From Trametes villosa (Eukaryota > Basidiomycota > Agaricomycetes > Polyporales > Polyporaceae): 64,000 nucleotides of DNA. The notes beneath the pieces are model-generated. The model was not told the origin of the DNA, made no database searches, and worked only from the letters and a program-made list of their open reading frames with translations. The translations under genes and the position numbers were made by a program. Of this stretch, positions 45,355-56,474 are shown piece after piece; positions within the stretch are counted from its first letter, which is position 1; every line of letters begins with the position of its first letter. The DNA lies in assembly GCA_002964805.2 (NCBI GenBank), contig PUDQ02000101.1, forward strand, positions 1 through 64,000. Reading direction: 5' to 3'.

Positions 45355-46025
45355 GCAGCACACTGTGCCTCGACACACTCCGACTTTGCCTCCACACGAG
45401 TACCCTCTCTTGACATTTCTGGCCTCTGTTTTGCACTCTGCTGTGTTGTTATATTCTCGCTGTATACCGTGTACTGTACGACTGAATGATAAAAATCTTG
45501 GTACAGATAACGACTGTGGGCGGTCGTGGGCGCTATTGTATACTTCGCCGTGGCGGTGTAAACGACTCCTTCCTGTACACAACGACGAACGTCAGTGTTC
45601 GATCAACTGGAGGGACATCCTACTGATGGCACTACCATCTTTTAGACCTGTCCCTTGTTTTCTTCACTTCGACGCGTTCCCGACCTGACTGACACGGCTG
45701 AAACGCGCATGATGACGGCTCCCACAGGCAGGCGCCCGTCGCCTTGTTCCGGTCTGGGGAACACCTCCACCGGATTGGTAGCTGGAATAACGAAACTACT
45801 CTACGGGCCACAACGAGACAGCACGCGGCCGACGCGCCCAGTTGCCCATCTAACTGCTGTCAAAAGTGTGGCGACCTTATTCTCGGCGACTGGACAGCGG
45901 CTGAACCGGTCGCGATGCCCCCTCCTACATAACATGCAGGCGTAGGCGTAGGGCCACCACTAACAACTATTGCCCACCCTCACCTGTCACACCTACTATC
46001 CTCCTTGAACGCGCTTTTCAGAAAA
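45355..46025. other. intergenic, no gene recognised
   Basis: 3' flank of SMC1 and upstream region of the next gene. Small ORFs (for example 45655-45945) show no family resemblance. Confidence 0.45.
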
Positions 46026-49000
46026 ATGAGTGAGTGTTCTCCACGACAAAAAGTCCCAATTGAAATTGCTCACCGCGGTTTGCTGCATCACCTGGACAGA
46101 ACACTTAGGGAAAGGCATCGCTGTGCTCGATTTCGCGGAAACCGCAGTGGGCGGAGTGCCTATCGTTGGAGACATCGCAGGCGCTGTGCTGGGAACCCTA
46201 AAGAAGATAGCTGAGCTTGCGAAGGTGCGCTGGAAATCGTCGTCTGCTCGCACATGCACCGACCGGTCGCGTGCAGAACGTCGACGACACCGAGGAAGAA
46301 TATCGGATTCTTGCAGAACGCGCCGAAACGTACACTTCGAACATCGAGGATTCGCTGCGAGCATGCGGTGCAGCGGCGGATGGAACGTCCGAGATGAAGG
46401 CCGTGAGGACCTTCCTGCGGTGCGCACTCGGTTTTGTCCGGCGCCTCGAAGCTGGGGGGCGGTTGCTGACGGAACGTGAAGGAGATTGGAAGATATCGAG
46501 GAGTGCATGAAGCGCAATCAGAAGAAGAGTTTCGGGCGGCGCATGCTCCAATCTGAGAAGAACAAGGCCGACGTCGCGGCGCTCACGCACCAGCTAGAAG
46601 ACGCGGTACATTCCTTCCAGGTCAGCCTTGCCGTCCTATCTGCGCTGCATCGTAGGCATCCGAAACTGACGAGCACACCTTACACGACGGCAGACATGCT
46701 CCTTGATCGGGATGCGAAAGCAGCTGTCAGCCTTTGGGGAGCAGCTGCACAAGCATAGCGAAAGTGTTGAACAACAGTTATCCAGGATAGCGGAGCAGAG
46801 TGACAGGGTGCGTCTGCCGAGTCGCCCATGGCGTGCGATCGGGGCTAACGCTCAGCCCTACTTCGTCATGCAGTTCCGCCTAAGCCAGTTAGATGTGAAG
46901 CTTCTCGGAACTCTTGATGAAGATCCGGTAGGCGAAGGCGCGACCGGAGAGGGGCAGGGAGGCCGAGCAGTGGTGCGGTATCGTGGGGAGCTGCGCTCGG
47001 ACAAGACGCCTGTCATGGTGAAGCGCTTCGTGCAGCCAGATGGGACGTTCCGCGACGAGATCGAGCTCATGAAGAAGCTGTGGTAGGTCGCGCAAATATC
47101 ATGTCGATGTCCGTGTCGCTGCGAGCTGCGGACATCCTTGCGACGTTGTGCTCATACCGTGCTGCACGCCGCCGGCAGGCATCCGAATATCGTCCAGTTA
47201 AGGGGCTATTCCCTTGAACCCGAAGCTACCTTTATTGCCTTTGACATGGAGCGTGAGTACTTCACCGGGAAAGGGTCATGCAGGGGGCTCACGATCCCGT
47301 ACGATACAGCCCACGTCGGATCGTTCAGCGCACTGGGCAGGACCATACAGGGCGTGGACAAGCTGGTGTGGATCCTCAATGCGGTGAGTTATCTGTACGC
47401 ACGCGCCTTGCATTCCGGCGCCAGTGCTGACCGGACGAGCGCAGACCAAACAGATACACGTGAGCTCTCTCCCCCCTGAGCTTGAGTGAGATTGTCAGTC
47501 AGTCGTTTAACCGGTCGACATTCCCCCAGGACGCCCTTCTCCATCTAGCGAAACAGACCCCCGGAGGACTGCAGTGGTCTAGAGACGACGAGGTGACTGG
47601 CATCTCTGACTCTGTGTTCGTGATGCTGACCTGCAGGTGCGGTAGCTGGACTCTGATCCGATCGTGGACGGGAGCCATCTGGTCGTGACGGCGGACTCGC
47701 GCGTGCTGCTGGATGTGAGCAATTGTCGGATCGACAAGCTCCCCACCCTCGTTATCCTGTATGATTGGGTGAGCCGTCGCCGGCGCATATAGGTGGGAGA
47801 GCTTACCGGTGTACTCATGGTGCATGCTCCCAGACAATAGCGCTCGACAGCCGAGCCCAGGAGGTATTGCGAGGTGCGTCTCTCCATCGCTCACGACGAA
47901 TTCCGGCGAGTGTTCAGACAACCATCTGCGTCTCCAGCTACGAACAAGGATCCCCTCGCAAAAGTTCCCGTGCACCGCCGCCGACGCGCACTGAGCGCGT
48001 TCTGGCGGCGGATCGCGTCCTTTGCAAGCGTGCAGGAGGAGGAGACGTTCTTCTGGGACCCGAACCGGACGAAGAGCGGGCGCGTGGTGTACCCCGGGGA
48101 GTGCTTTCTGGCCTCGAGCGGGGAGGTACTCGAGGGGATGTGCTACGAGGACCAGGTGCAGCTGCGCACGCTCGCAGTGAACACCTCTCCTGGGGTGCTG
48201 TTCCCGGTACGAGTGCAGGAAGAGGAGGTCGCGGAACAGGCGGAGGATAGCCCAAAGAACGCGAGGGCAAATAGGCGGGCGAAGAGAGCTAGGGTGAAGC
48301 GTAAGAGGGATACGCGCAAGGCGCGACACGTCGAGGAGGTGGACGTCACGTTCACGATCCCGCCCGAGGAGCTGGCCTTCGCGACGTCGCGGAGGCGCGC
48401 GATGAAGGAGCGGTGGCGACGGTAAGTCTCCTTTCCCTGCACCACGGCGCGTTTGCTAACCGGACGCGAAGGTACACGGTACACGGGCTGGATTATGGGT
48501 GGCGGCTTCAGACGACCACCGAGGTGCGGGAGTGCGGGGACTGCGCGAGTTGGTTGCGAAACCAAGCTCCCGGGTTATGCGATCTCCCGTTGGACCTCGA
48601 CGACCTGGCGATAGGTGAGTAGCCAGCCGAGCCGCACATCGTATTTCCACTCACCATGGAGCATAGCAACGGCGCTACGGTTCACGACAACGACCTACCT
48701 CGTCGCCGCCTTGGACGGGAGCGGTACGCCACAGCAGAAGCCGTCTCCCGCACGAACGCTATACTTCTACGAGCGGGTGCACGAGCGTCCCAATGCGACT
48801 CTCGCCATGGACGGCCGGCTGGACTGGCCGTGGGGGTTCTGGTCGACGGACCCAGAGGACCGCTGCGACGTCTACCCCGCCGAGGACGCGCACCGGGCTG
48901 GGTGGCGGCGGCATTCGATTGCGTTCGCTGGTGCAACGGAGGACGGGCTGTATCGGTGGATACAGATTGTGGACGACTGCATGATGCACATCGACGTGAG

Positions 49001-49575
49001 GTGAGCGCTGGAGCTGGTTTTAACAAAGAGACGGCTGCTGACAGAAGGCGGTGGGTAGGGTAGAGGTGGAGCATAGCAGGTTCACGAAGGACGAGTGTTT
49101 GGTGCTGGAGGACCTGCAGGAGGCGTCGATTGCGGAGGACAAGTGGTGGTCCAGCCCAGAAGCGATGATGGAGGTCGACTCGGACTCTGACTCTGACTCA
49201 GATTCGGAGGGAGGGGTAGAGTGGGAAGAGGAGGAGGTGATGCCGAACAAGAGGGCCCGGACGGAAAGGCGCAACGCAGCGGACGACGGAGAGCGGTACG
49301 CGTTCGACGAGAGCACGATCGCGCAAGGCCTGTACTGGTTACGGGTGAGCAAACAGCACCCGACTTTGGAGATCTGGCATCGTGGTGTGTACAAGAAGAG
49401 AGGTGCGTGCTGATATTGGGGTGCCGGCGGATAGTCGCCGTTAGCTAACGGTGTCTCTTGGACCGACAGGGGCGCATCAAGTCGGCAGGGGACGCACGCC
49501 GTGCTGGGGAGGTTGTGCTGCTATGATGGGACACAGACGCATAGTTGCAGCACATTGAGCTTCGGAGAGCTGTAG
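46026..49575 (+). CDS. HeLo-like N-terminal domain, pseudokinase N-lobe and long C-terminal extension (871 aa)
   Basis: Sixteen exons: 46026-46029 (tentative), 46100-46224, 46277-46419, 46482-46620, 46694-46807, 46856-47082, 47179-47383, 47445-47459, 47530-47592, 47646-47768, 47834-47873, 47938-48421, 48472-48614, 48667-48995, 49045-49400, 49470-49575; 2616 nt in phase. Residues 1-137 are helices starting with a hydrophobic Gly-rich stretch (AVGGVPIVGDIAGAVLGTL), as in HeLo-like/MLKL N-termini; 138-175 coiled. About 180-270 is a kinase N-lobe: RAVVRYRGEL, VMVKRF (VAIK-type Lys), DEIELMKKL (helix C) and HPNIVQLRGYS. No HRD or DFG follows, so a pseudokinase. The C-terminal half (400-871) is unlike a kinase: basic NLS-like run (RRAKRARVKRKRDTRKARH), Trp/Tyr-rich region and an acidic (SD)n tract near 49180. 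Start codon uncertain. Confidence 0.7.
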
Positions 49576-50092
49576 AATGCGAAATGACGTTGCCGCATGC
49601 GCGCACGAGGCGTTAGGGGTGCTGTCAAGCGTGAGTGCACGGCTAGAGTGCGGAGGGACACGGTGCGCGATGCCTGCGCTCTCCGACTGTAAAGGCCTAG
49701 AAGACGTAACTGGACGGGCGGTGAGCATGTGCGGGCAAATGAAGGCTTGGACGAGCGCACCGCAAGTTTGCGCGATCCGGGGCTGCAGCCAATCCCCTGC
49801 GCGCGTTCACAAAAGTTCAGGAGGAGGGTCAAGGTGGGGCCGCGCGATCGTCGCGGCGGCGGGCGCGCCGAGGGGCGGCGCTCCGGGCCGGGCGCTCGCG
49901 GCCTCGAGAGGCACGACTGGCCCGATCCAGGCAGCGGCAGCGTTCAGTTCTTCCGCTCCGTCTTCCTCCTCGCGCCCTCCTCCTCCTCGCCTCCTTCGCG
50001 GCGCGCGCTCCTGTCCAGTCCGCGCGGGGCGGTATATAAGATGGTCGCCCAAAGGGGAAGCGGGGCACCAGCGCACCTATCCCATCGCAGCC
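49576..50092 (+). promoter_or_regulatory. upstream region of flavohemoglobin with TATA box
   Basis: A TATA box (TATATAA, 50033-50039) lies 54 bp upstream of the ATG at 50093. The 200 bp before it are very GC-rich with C/T-rich runs (CTCCTCCTCCTCGCC) typical of strongly expressed fungal genes. Long ORFs reading through from 49577 are not credible. Confidence 0.55.
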
Positions 50093-51494
50093 ATGTCGAA
50101 GATCATCGAGTCCAGCGAGAACCTCCCCCGCCCGCCGCCGCTTACCCCGGACCAGCGCAAGCTCATCACCGCCACCGTGCCCATCCTCGCAGAGCACGGC
50201 GTGACGATCACCACCCTCTTCTACAAGCAGATGCTTGAGGCGAACCCCGACCTACGCAACGTATTCAGCCATAGCAAGCAGCAGGTGAGCGATTCGTTAA
50301 TCGCGAGCGTGAACGGACTCTCACCTTGTCTCGCAGCGCGGCCACCAGGCGCAGGCGCTCGCGCGCGCCGTGTATGCCTATGCTGCGAACATCGAGGACC
50401 TAACTCCCATCCTCCCCGTCGTCGAGCGCATCGCCCACAAACACACCTCCGTCCACATCGTCCCCTCCCAGTACGCCATCGTCGGCAAGCATCTCCTCGA
50501 GGCCATCACCCAGGTCGTCGGCGCCGACGTCTTCAAGGGCAACCTTTACGACGCATGGGCCGCCGCCTACTGGAACCTCGCACATATCTTCATCGACCGT
50601 GAGCGTGAGCTCTACGAGGCCGCGCAGTGGGTCGGCTGGCGCGACTTTGTCGTCGCCAAGAAGGTCCCCGAGTCCGACGAGATCACCTCGTTCTACCTGA
50701 AGCCGAAGGACGGCAAGCCCCTCGAGCCCTACCGCCCTGGCCAGTACATCTCCGTCCAAAAGTTTGTCCCTGAGCTCGGCTTCAACCAGTCAAGACAGTG
50801 AGTCCCCCGCATTCCTGGAACAGAGTCGATCACTCACATTCGACCGGGCAGGTACTCGCTCTCGGACGCGCCCAACCCCGAGTACTTCCGCATCTCCGTC
50901 AAGCGCGAGCCCGGCATCCGCGCCGTCGCACCCTCCGGCGAGGTCGACCCTGCACTGGCTGCGCACCCGGGCTGGATCTCGAACCTGCTCCACGCGACGC
51001 TCGTCGAGGGCGACTCGATCGAGGTCGCGTTCCCGTTCGGCGAGTTCTTCCTCGACGCGTCCACCGCGCCCGTCGTGCTGCTCTCCGCGGGCGTCGGGCT
51101 GACGCCGCTCCTCGCGATGTTCAACACGCTCGTCAAGGGCGACCTCGCGCGCGAGGTGAGCTGGGTGCAGGCGGTGCGCAACGAGCGCGTGCACGCGTTC
51201 CGGGAGCACGTCCGGAAGGTGCAAGCGGCGCACCCCGACCGCGTCCGCACGCACGTCTTCTACTCCGAGCCGGGCGCGAGTGTCGTTGAGGGCCGCGACT
51301 TTGACACGCGCGGGCGGCTGGATCTGGAGAAGGTGCCGCGGGACGTGCTCCGGCTGGAGGCGAAGGACGCGCAGTACTATGTGTGCGGGCCGGAGCCGTT
51401 CATGGCGGATATGATCACCGGGCTGAAGGCGCGGGGTGTGGATGGGAGCCGGATACATGCTGAGGTGTTCGGCTCGGGGGCGACGCCGCAGTAG
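50093..51494 (+). CDS. YHB1: flavohemoglobin, nitric oxide dioxygenase (431 aa)
   Basis: Exons 50093-50284, 50337-50797, 50852-51494; 1296 nt in phase. It converts NO plus O2 to nitrate using NAD(P)H. The globin domain (1-150) has PheCD1 (NVFSH), GlnE7 in HQAQALARAVYAYA, the proximal His in KHTSVHI, and the catalytic Tyr/Glu partners in the family positions. The FAD domain (about 155-270) carries RPGQYI and QYSLSDAP. The NAD domain has GVGLTPLLAMF and ends YYVCGPEPFMADM. Full family length. Probably cytosolic, protecting against nitrosative stress; the promoter has a TATA box. Confidence 0.96.
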
Positions 51495-52153
51495 GCGCAT
51501 CCGGGGACGAGGCAGTAATTGGGAAGCTTCTTGTTGTATTCTAGTGTACTAGTTGTGCTCATCACCGCTTAATTTTCTATCTGTATCAACAAACTCTGCA
51601 CAGTGAAGCGAGAATTGGCACTCACCGTGCTTCCCCTGGGCCTTGAGACGGTGGCGTCTCAGTAATAAAAGCGCATATAGTAACCCTGACCTCGTTATGA
51701 GCCGTGAGCTTCATGTACTATCCCGCATGGAGAACACGGTCGAGCACACCGAAAACGAGCGTGTCAGTAATCCAGGGCTATACTGGATCATGCAGTAAGA
51801 CTCTAATCAGTATAGAAAACGGTGGTAGTGGTGGATGGAGGTTAAGGAGTGCACTGCTCGATAAGAGTCCGCGTCCGAGTCGAGGCTGAGATACGCGGAC
51901 TCCGTTCCAATCGGAGTAGTGAACCACAGCGGGAACAGGCGGGAACGCGGGCCGGACCCGGGAAGAGAGATTTGCCGGACGCCGGACGCGGGGTAAGGGG
52001 CGCTGCCGAGGCCGGGGAGAGCTGCAGGCTCACATGCATCCATCCCCAACGCCTTGCCCTCGCGGGTAGCCGTCGCGCTGCTCCTGACATGTCTTGGCTC
52101 GCTACTTAGACAACGTTCCCCCTAGAGCTCCCTCGACGCACGGTCTATTTATC
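51495..52153. other. intergenic, no gene recognised
   Basis: 3' flank of the flavohemoglobin and promoter of the thioesterase. No ORF of note. Confidence 0.5.
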
Positions 52154-52959
52154 ATGACTGCCCCCGCCGACACCTCGTCTGTACGCTTCGATGGCGACAT
52201 CTCTCCCGAGCACCAGTATTCTATCCTCAAGTTCTCCGACATCATCCTTCGCGGCAAGGGGAAGTTCGCCAGGCCGACCGGAGAACGCGTCGAGATGACG
52301 GAGGTCTCGCTGTATAAGCGTGAGGAAGACGGGAAGGCCCAGATCCGGATGTCCTTCGAAGTCGATGTAGATGAAGGTAAGTTCTGCCTGTCCCGGGGCC
52401 CGGGATGCGGTAGCCCCTTGCTTCGAAAGGCTGATGCTTATTCTGCCTGGTGCCTCGTGAAGACATGCTTAACCCGGCCGGCATGATGCACGGCGGCTGC
52501 TCTATGTATCTGATAGATGTGTATGTGCCCTGCCCATCCGACTACTGCAGCCATAAGCTTACTCCCCGGCGAATCACCTCGCGTTCCCGGTTCCATCGCA
52601 GTTGCTCATCCATCGCACTCGTGTCCCTGAGTATCGCGACGAAGAACTCGAAGGACACCCACCTCGTGTCGCAAGCTATTACTACCGTGTTTCACGCGCC
52701 GGCGCAAACGTACGTTAACCCCAATCACCCTGTGCACGCGTCCTCACTGTTCTTCGGATAGGGGGTCTCGCCTTCGCATCGTTAACACAACTGTTTCATT
52801 TGGGGCACGCACGGTTACCGCGCGTACAGAGGTTTGTCGTCCTGCCGGAGATACGCTTCGCGCGCTCACCTGTCCGTGTAGATCTGGGACATTACGAATG
52901 GTAGACTGGTTGCCACGGGCGTGCATAACCAGATGCAACCCTCCGCACCCAAGCTGTAA
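52154..52959 (+). CDS. PaaI/ACOT13-type hotdog thioesterase (178 aa)
   Basis: Exons 52154-52376, 52463-52520, 52602-52709, 52762-52831, 52882-52959; GT-AG, 537 nt in phase. The hotdog core reads NPAGMMHGGCSMYLIDVCSS: the HGG motif in the central helix is the signature of PaaI and human ACOT13-type acyl-CoA thioesterases. Beta strands follow (RLRIVNTTVSFGARTVTART, EIWDITNGRLVATG) and complete a single hotdog fold; the enzyme would work as a dimer or tetramer. Substrate is likely an acyl- or aryl-CoA. Its last exon and flanking intron are duplicated in decayed form at about 55700-55930. Confidence 0.92.
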
Positions 52960-53857
52960 ACTAGATGAGACGCGCGACTTGCATTGGATGCTCAATGACC
53001 ATCGCGTCCCCTCGATGTGCTACGCATTGCGCGCAGCGGGCGCTGCCAAGGACAGCCAGGTACTCGGTATGCAGCTCACGACTTTCCTGGTCGGTTGCGG
53101 CTGGGTGCGTACCTGACAACCATATGGCACGTCGACCATCTGTGCTAACTGACGATCTTGTTCGTGGTCCTCAGTAGACGGTGTCTGTTCGAAGCCAGAC
53201 CTCCACCCTCGCCCCATCCATCTGACTATCGAACTATATCCGACATATCATATCTTTCATAGGTCTGTCTATGTCTATGGCTATGCTCGACGACTCGCAG
53301 CATGTCTTCCTGCCACGCGAGGCGTACCCATAGGACCTGCGCTGTCGGCCGACATCGTCCTCGATGCGCTTCTTGGAGACATTGCTGGGCATCGTCGACG
53401 CCCCGAGATGACTGCGGCGCGAGCCCGGGTTGCGGTGCGGTGCTGCCACCGTTCGTTGAAGTCGGCGCGCAAAGTGCTCCTAGGAACCGCGAGGCGCGGC
53501 ATGCGGTCATGCTTCTGGGGCGCCGCCCGAGCCTCCGCCTCCCCCGCGGGGATTCCGTCTCTGGACGGTCCCTATTACCGCGCATTCCTTTATGGCTTCG
53601 CGACACCCAGGATAACCATCGAACTGACGGTCTCCCTTGCGCCCGGCTTGTTCATCTTGCCCGCAGGCGTCCCGGCAGAGCTGTCGGCCTGTTGCGGCGA
53701 CGGTGCCATGCGGGCGAACGCGTGCAGCACGCCTCCGAACGAGTTAGCAGCACATCGGAACGAGCAGAGCACTCAGGATATAGGTTTCTCGCTGTATAAG
53801 GGTCGGTTCGGCATGCGACAAGTGGAGCTTGGCCCGCACCTCCCGCTTCGACAGACC
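52960..53857. other. intergenic within duplicated block
   Basis: The first 40 bases match 55885-55930, showing that the duplication extends past the thioesterase stop. A plus-strand frame from 53408 continues into the DUF6533 gene at 53858, but its upstream part has no family resemblance. A minus-strand ORF (53226-53606) is equally unconvincing. Confidence 0.45.
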
Positions 53858-55452
53858 ATGGCCGACCCCGCGACCGTAGCATTCTATGTGGAGTACTACA
53901 CGACTGCGTGGGCCTCACTCTACTCCCTCAAACGCCGACGGCTAATATCGTCCCTCAGATTCGTCGAAAAATCGTCGACGGCTGCCATGTTTGGTACGTA
54001 CATACAATGTGGGGTGTATGCGTACCATTATCTGACTGCACACATCTAGTCCTCATGCTGTATGAGCAATCTATCACATTCGAGCGGGAGGTGAGGCTGT
54101 TCTGGAGAAGACCTCTCACCCGGACGACTGCACTCTTTTTGTCCAACCGATACCTGTCCCTACTCAAATACCCCGTGACCATGCTAGCGTATAGGATAGT
54201 TTCGCAGCAGGTAAGCCTCCCCCCAGTGAAGTGTTGCTCTACGCTCACATATATTCCTTAGAGGTACGCATGTCTAGAGCGCCCCTGTGCGCCCTTTGGC
54301 TGCGATTGACGGAACGTAGTTGCGTCGCTCTTACTCGCTCAGGCCAGACCCTGGAAATAATACCCTATCTTGTTTGGGCCGGTGAGTATCATATCACGCT
54401 GTTTACCGGTGTTGATTACTGACGTCTTTAGTGTTCTCCGCCGCGCGCACACACGCACTCACCGGCCATAGCGCGTGGTTGGCAGCCCTGGTATTCACAC
54501 TACTGTGTGTGCCGGTAGGCACGAACCTGGTGGGTGTCCACTCGCTGTCCTTGCCATTCGCTCATTCCCGTCCCTCGACGCATGCAGTATCTCTTTGCGG
54601 TCTCCGTTCCTGATGCCGTCGGTGCCCCGGTAGGATGTGTAGCTACCGCTATAATTCCCGAAGGGCTGTATCTCACGTACGTCCCCTTCATACGTAGCCA
54701 GAGCCGCGTACTCACTGATACCGTGGCCCTCTGCAGCTGTGGGTAGCTGTTCTCTTCACCAATGCCCCCGTGCTTGTCGTCTGAATTCGCGGGATAGTGC
54801 TTATCCTGACGCGGACGTGCGCCATCCTGGGCGACGCGATCGTCATCGGGGTGACATGGTACAGGACCTTCCGCGGATGGAGGGCGGCGGTGTCGGCGAA
54901 GTTCAGGGTGTCGCTTGCAGGGATGCTCTTGCGCGATGGTAGGTGGCTCGCATGGCTGGAACGTCGCTCTTTGCTGATCACGCGCATCCGTAGGCTCTAT
55001 CTACTTCCTGTGCGTCAGCGCGCTACGCCCCTACGCCGAAACGAGACTGATGGACTTTTCACAGCGTTCTCTTGGGGCTTAACGTCCTCCACGTCGTGAC
55101 GGCGCTTGCGACCAACTTTAGCGGGAGCATCGCCACTTTCGAGGAACCGCGAGTCCCTGTCCATGCCTTTGTGCCGGCGGGGGACTGATAGTTTTCTGCG
55201 GACAGGATTTCTGCTATTCTCGTGTCGCGGGTGATGCTCAATTTGCGCGAGGTGAACCAGCGTGCATGTGGCTCGGACTCATTGCAGTCTGGGCATTACC
55301 GAGGGACGCCGGGTCAATTTAGAGGACTGGGGATAGAGGCGGAGGGAGGAGAACGGCTTGGTAGCATGCCAGGCTTCGTGTGCGCCGACGACACACGCTC
55401 CTCGTATACACTCGACTCGGACAGTACAGAAGATAGCACTTTTGTGCGCTAG
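53858..55452 (+). CDS. DUF6533 seven-helix membrane protein, copy A (possibly interrupted)
   Basis: Family-typical start with VLMLYEQSITFEREVRLFW and LFLSNRYLSLLKYPV, the DUF6533 module of Agaricomycete integral membrane proteins. Later exons encode further membrane helices: LAALVFTLLCVPVGTNLV, LWVAVLFTNAPVLVV, VLILTRTCAILGDAIVIG followed by TWYRTFRGWRAA, and a tail ending LVSRVMLNLREVNQRA plus an acidic C-terminus (stop 55450-55452). Several GT-AG introns are clear, for example 53994-54049 and 54383-54431. An in-frame TGA at 54782-54784 lies between two helices; unless hidden by splicing I did not find, copy A may be a pseudogene. Function of the family is unknown; a receptor-like role is only a guess. 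Confidence 0.7.
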
Positions 55453-55504
55453 TTCTACGATTATGTCTTGATTAGAGCTGACGAGTACTGAGTTTTGGAC
55501 GCGC

Positions 55505-55600
55505 GAGAAGTCCGACTACTGGAAATGCCACATCGGGGTTCGCGGAAGTAGCCTGGAACGGGCGCCTACGAGGTCTTTTTTTGCGACCGACGACGATGAG
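55505..55600 (+). repeat. conserved downstream module of the duplication, copy 1 (copy 2 at 58220-58320)
   Basis: TACTGGAAATGCCACATCGG at about 55517 matches TACTGGAGGTGCCATATCGG at about 58225, and similarity continues through GCGGAAGTAG, GGGCGCCTA and GACGACGA. In the plus strand both read (YW.CHIG, ERAP/GRAP, DDDEL), so they may be remnants of a coding end. Each copy sits 65-140 bp downstream of a DUF6533 gene, marking the 3' side of the duplicated segment. Confidence 0.7.
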
Positions 55601-55699
55601 CTACTGAAGCTCGCGGCTTCGACCCCGAGCTCTACATCCTTTTTGACGGTACTTCGGACGAGAAGGCCCGCCTGTTTGTCTTCGACACATCTCAGGCAC

Positions 55700-55930
55700 C
55701 AGGGGCACGGATGCCGCTCGTGCACAGGTCCGTCGTTCTGTCGGAGGCTTGGCCTGGTTGGGCCTCACACTACCGTTATGCGCTCACTTGTTCGTGTAGT
55801 TTTGGGGCGTCACGAATCGCAGGATAGTGGCCACGAGCATGCAAAACCAGATGTAGTCTTCGGCGCCGAAGCTATGATTGAGATGAGATGCGCGACTTGC
55901 ATAGGATGTGGTTTTCAATGACCATCGCGC
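55700..55930 (+). pseudogene. decayed duplicate of the thioesterase 3' end
   Basis: The intron and last exon of the hotdog gene reappear: CGCTCACTTGTTCGTGTAG (about 55780) against CGCTCACCTGTCCGTGTAG (52863), then ACGAATCGCAGGATAGTGG against ACGAATGGTAGACTGGTTG, GCATGCAAAACCAGATG against GCGTGCATAACCAGATG, and the 3' flank CGCGACTTGCATAGGATG against CGCGACTTGCATTGGATG. The copy has lost the reading frame and the upstream exons. It marks the 5' side of the second duplicated unit, between the two DUF6533 genes. Confidence 0.8.
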
Positions 55931-56474
55931 GCCGGCCGATGACTGCTACGGATGGCGCTGTCACCCGCGACGTTTTTCGCGGTACTGACCTCCGTCCGAG
56001 GCGACTCTTTTCTCTTCAGGTGTTTCAACCACACATTGCAAATGTATACTCTACTGCGACTCGAGGTACATCTACGGCCGTCTGCCAGAGCCGTCTGGAG
56101 GCTGTGTACCTCATGTCTCCTTCAACGACGTAAGTTTGCTCTCCTCAGCCCGATAGAGACACTGAACGCTTTGAATCTATGACTGCTTGCGTGTCAGGTG
56201 GGCGCGAATATCCGGGACTCACACGTCGCGCTGGACGCGCAGGAAGACTCACCTATGTCGTGTGGAAAGTTGTGGGTGGCTGTGGGCAAACGGTCGGCGC
56301 CCCGTGTGGTTCCGTAGCGCACCCCCAGGCCTCAACTCCGGTGGATGCTGATCGCGCATCTGTCCGTAGTTGTGGATTGCCCACATCGAGAACGTGACAA
56401 ACGTACGAAAATCCGCACTCAAATACTGCTCCTTGCTCGGCGTTGGGGCGGCAACTACATCGCTCGGAGCCGTC
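55931..56474. other. upstream region of DUF6533 copy B
   Basis: Follows the thioesterase remnant. A minus-strand ORF begins at 56476, overlapping the ATG of copy B through the palindrome CATG; it has no family resemblance and is probably a shadow. Confidence 0.4.

Noticed and set aside
53408..53857. N-terminal extension of DUF6533 copy A upstream of 53858
   Set aside because: The frame is open, but the upstream sequence is Arg/Ala-rich and unlike the family; the ATG at 53858 gives the expected start.
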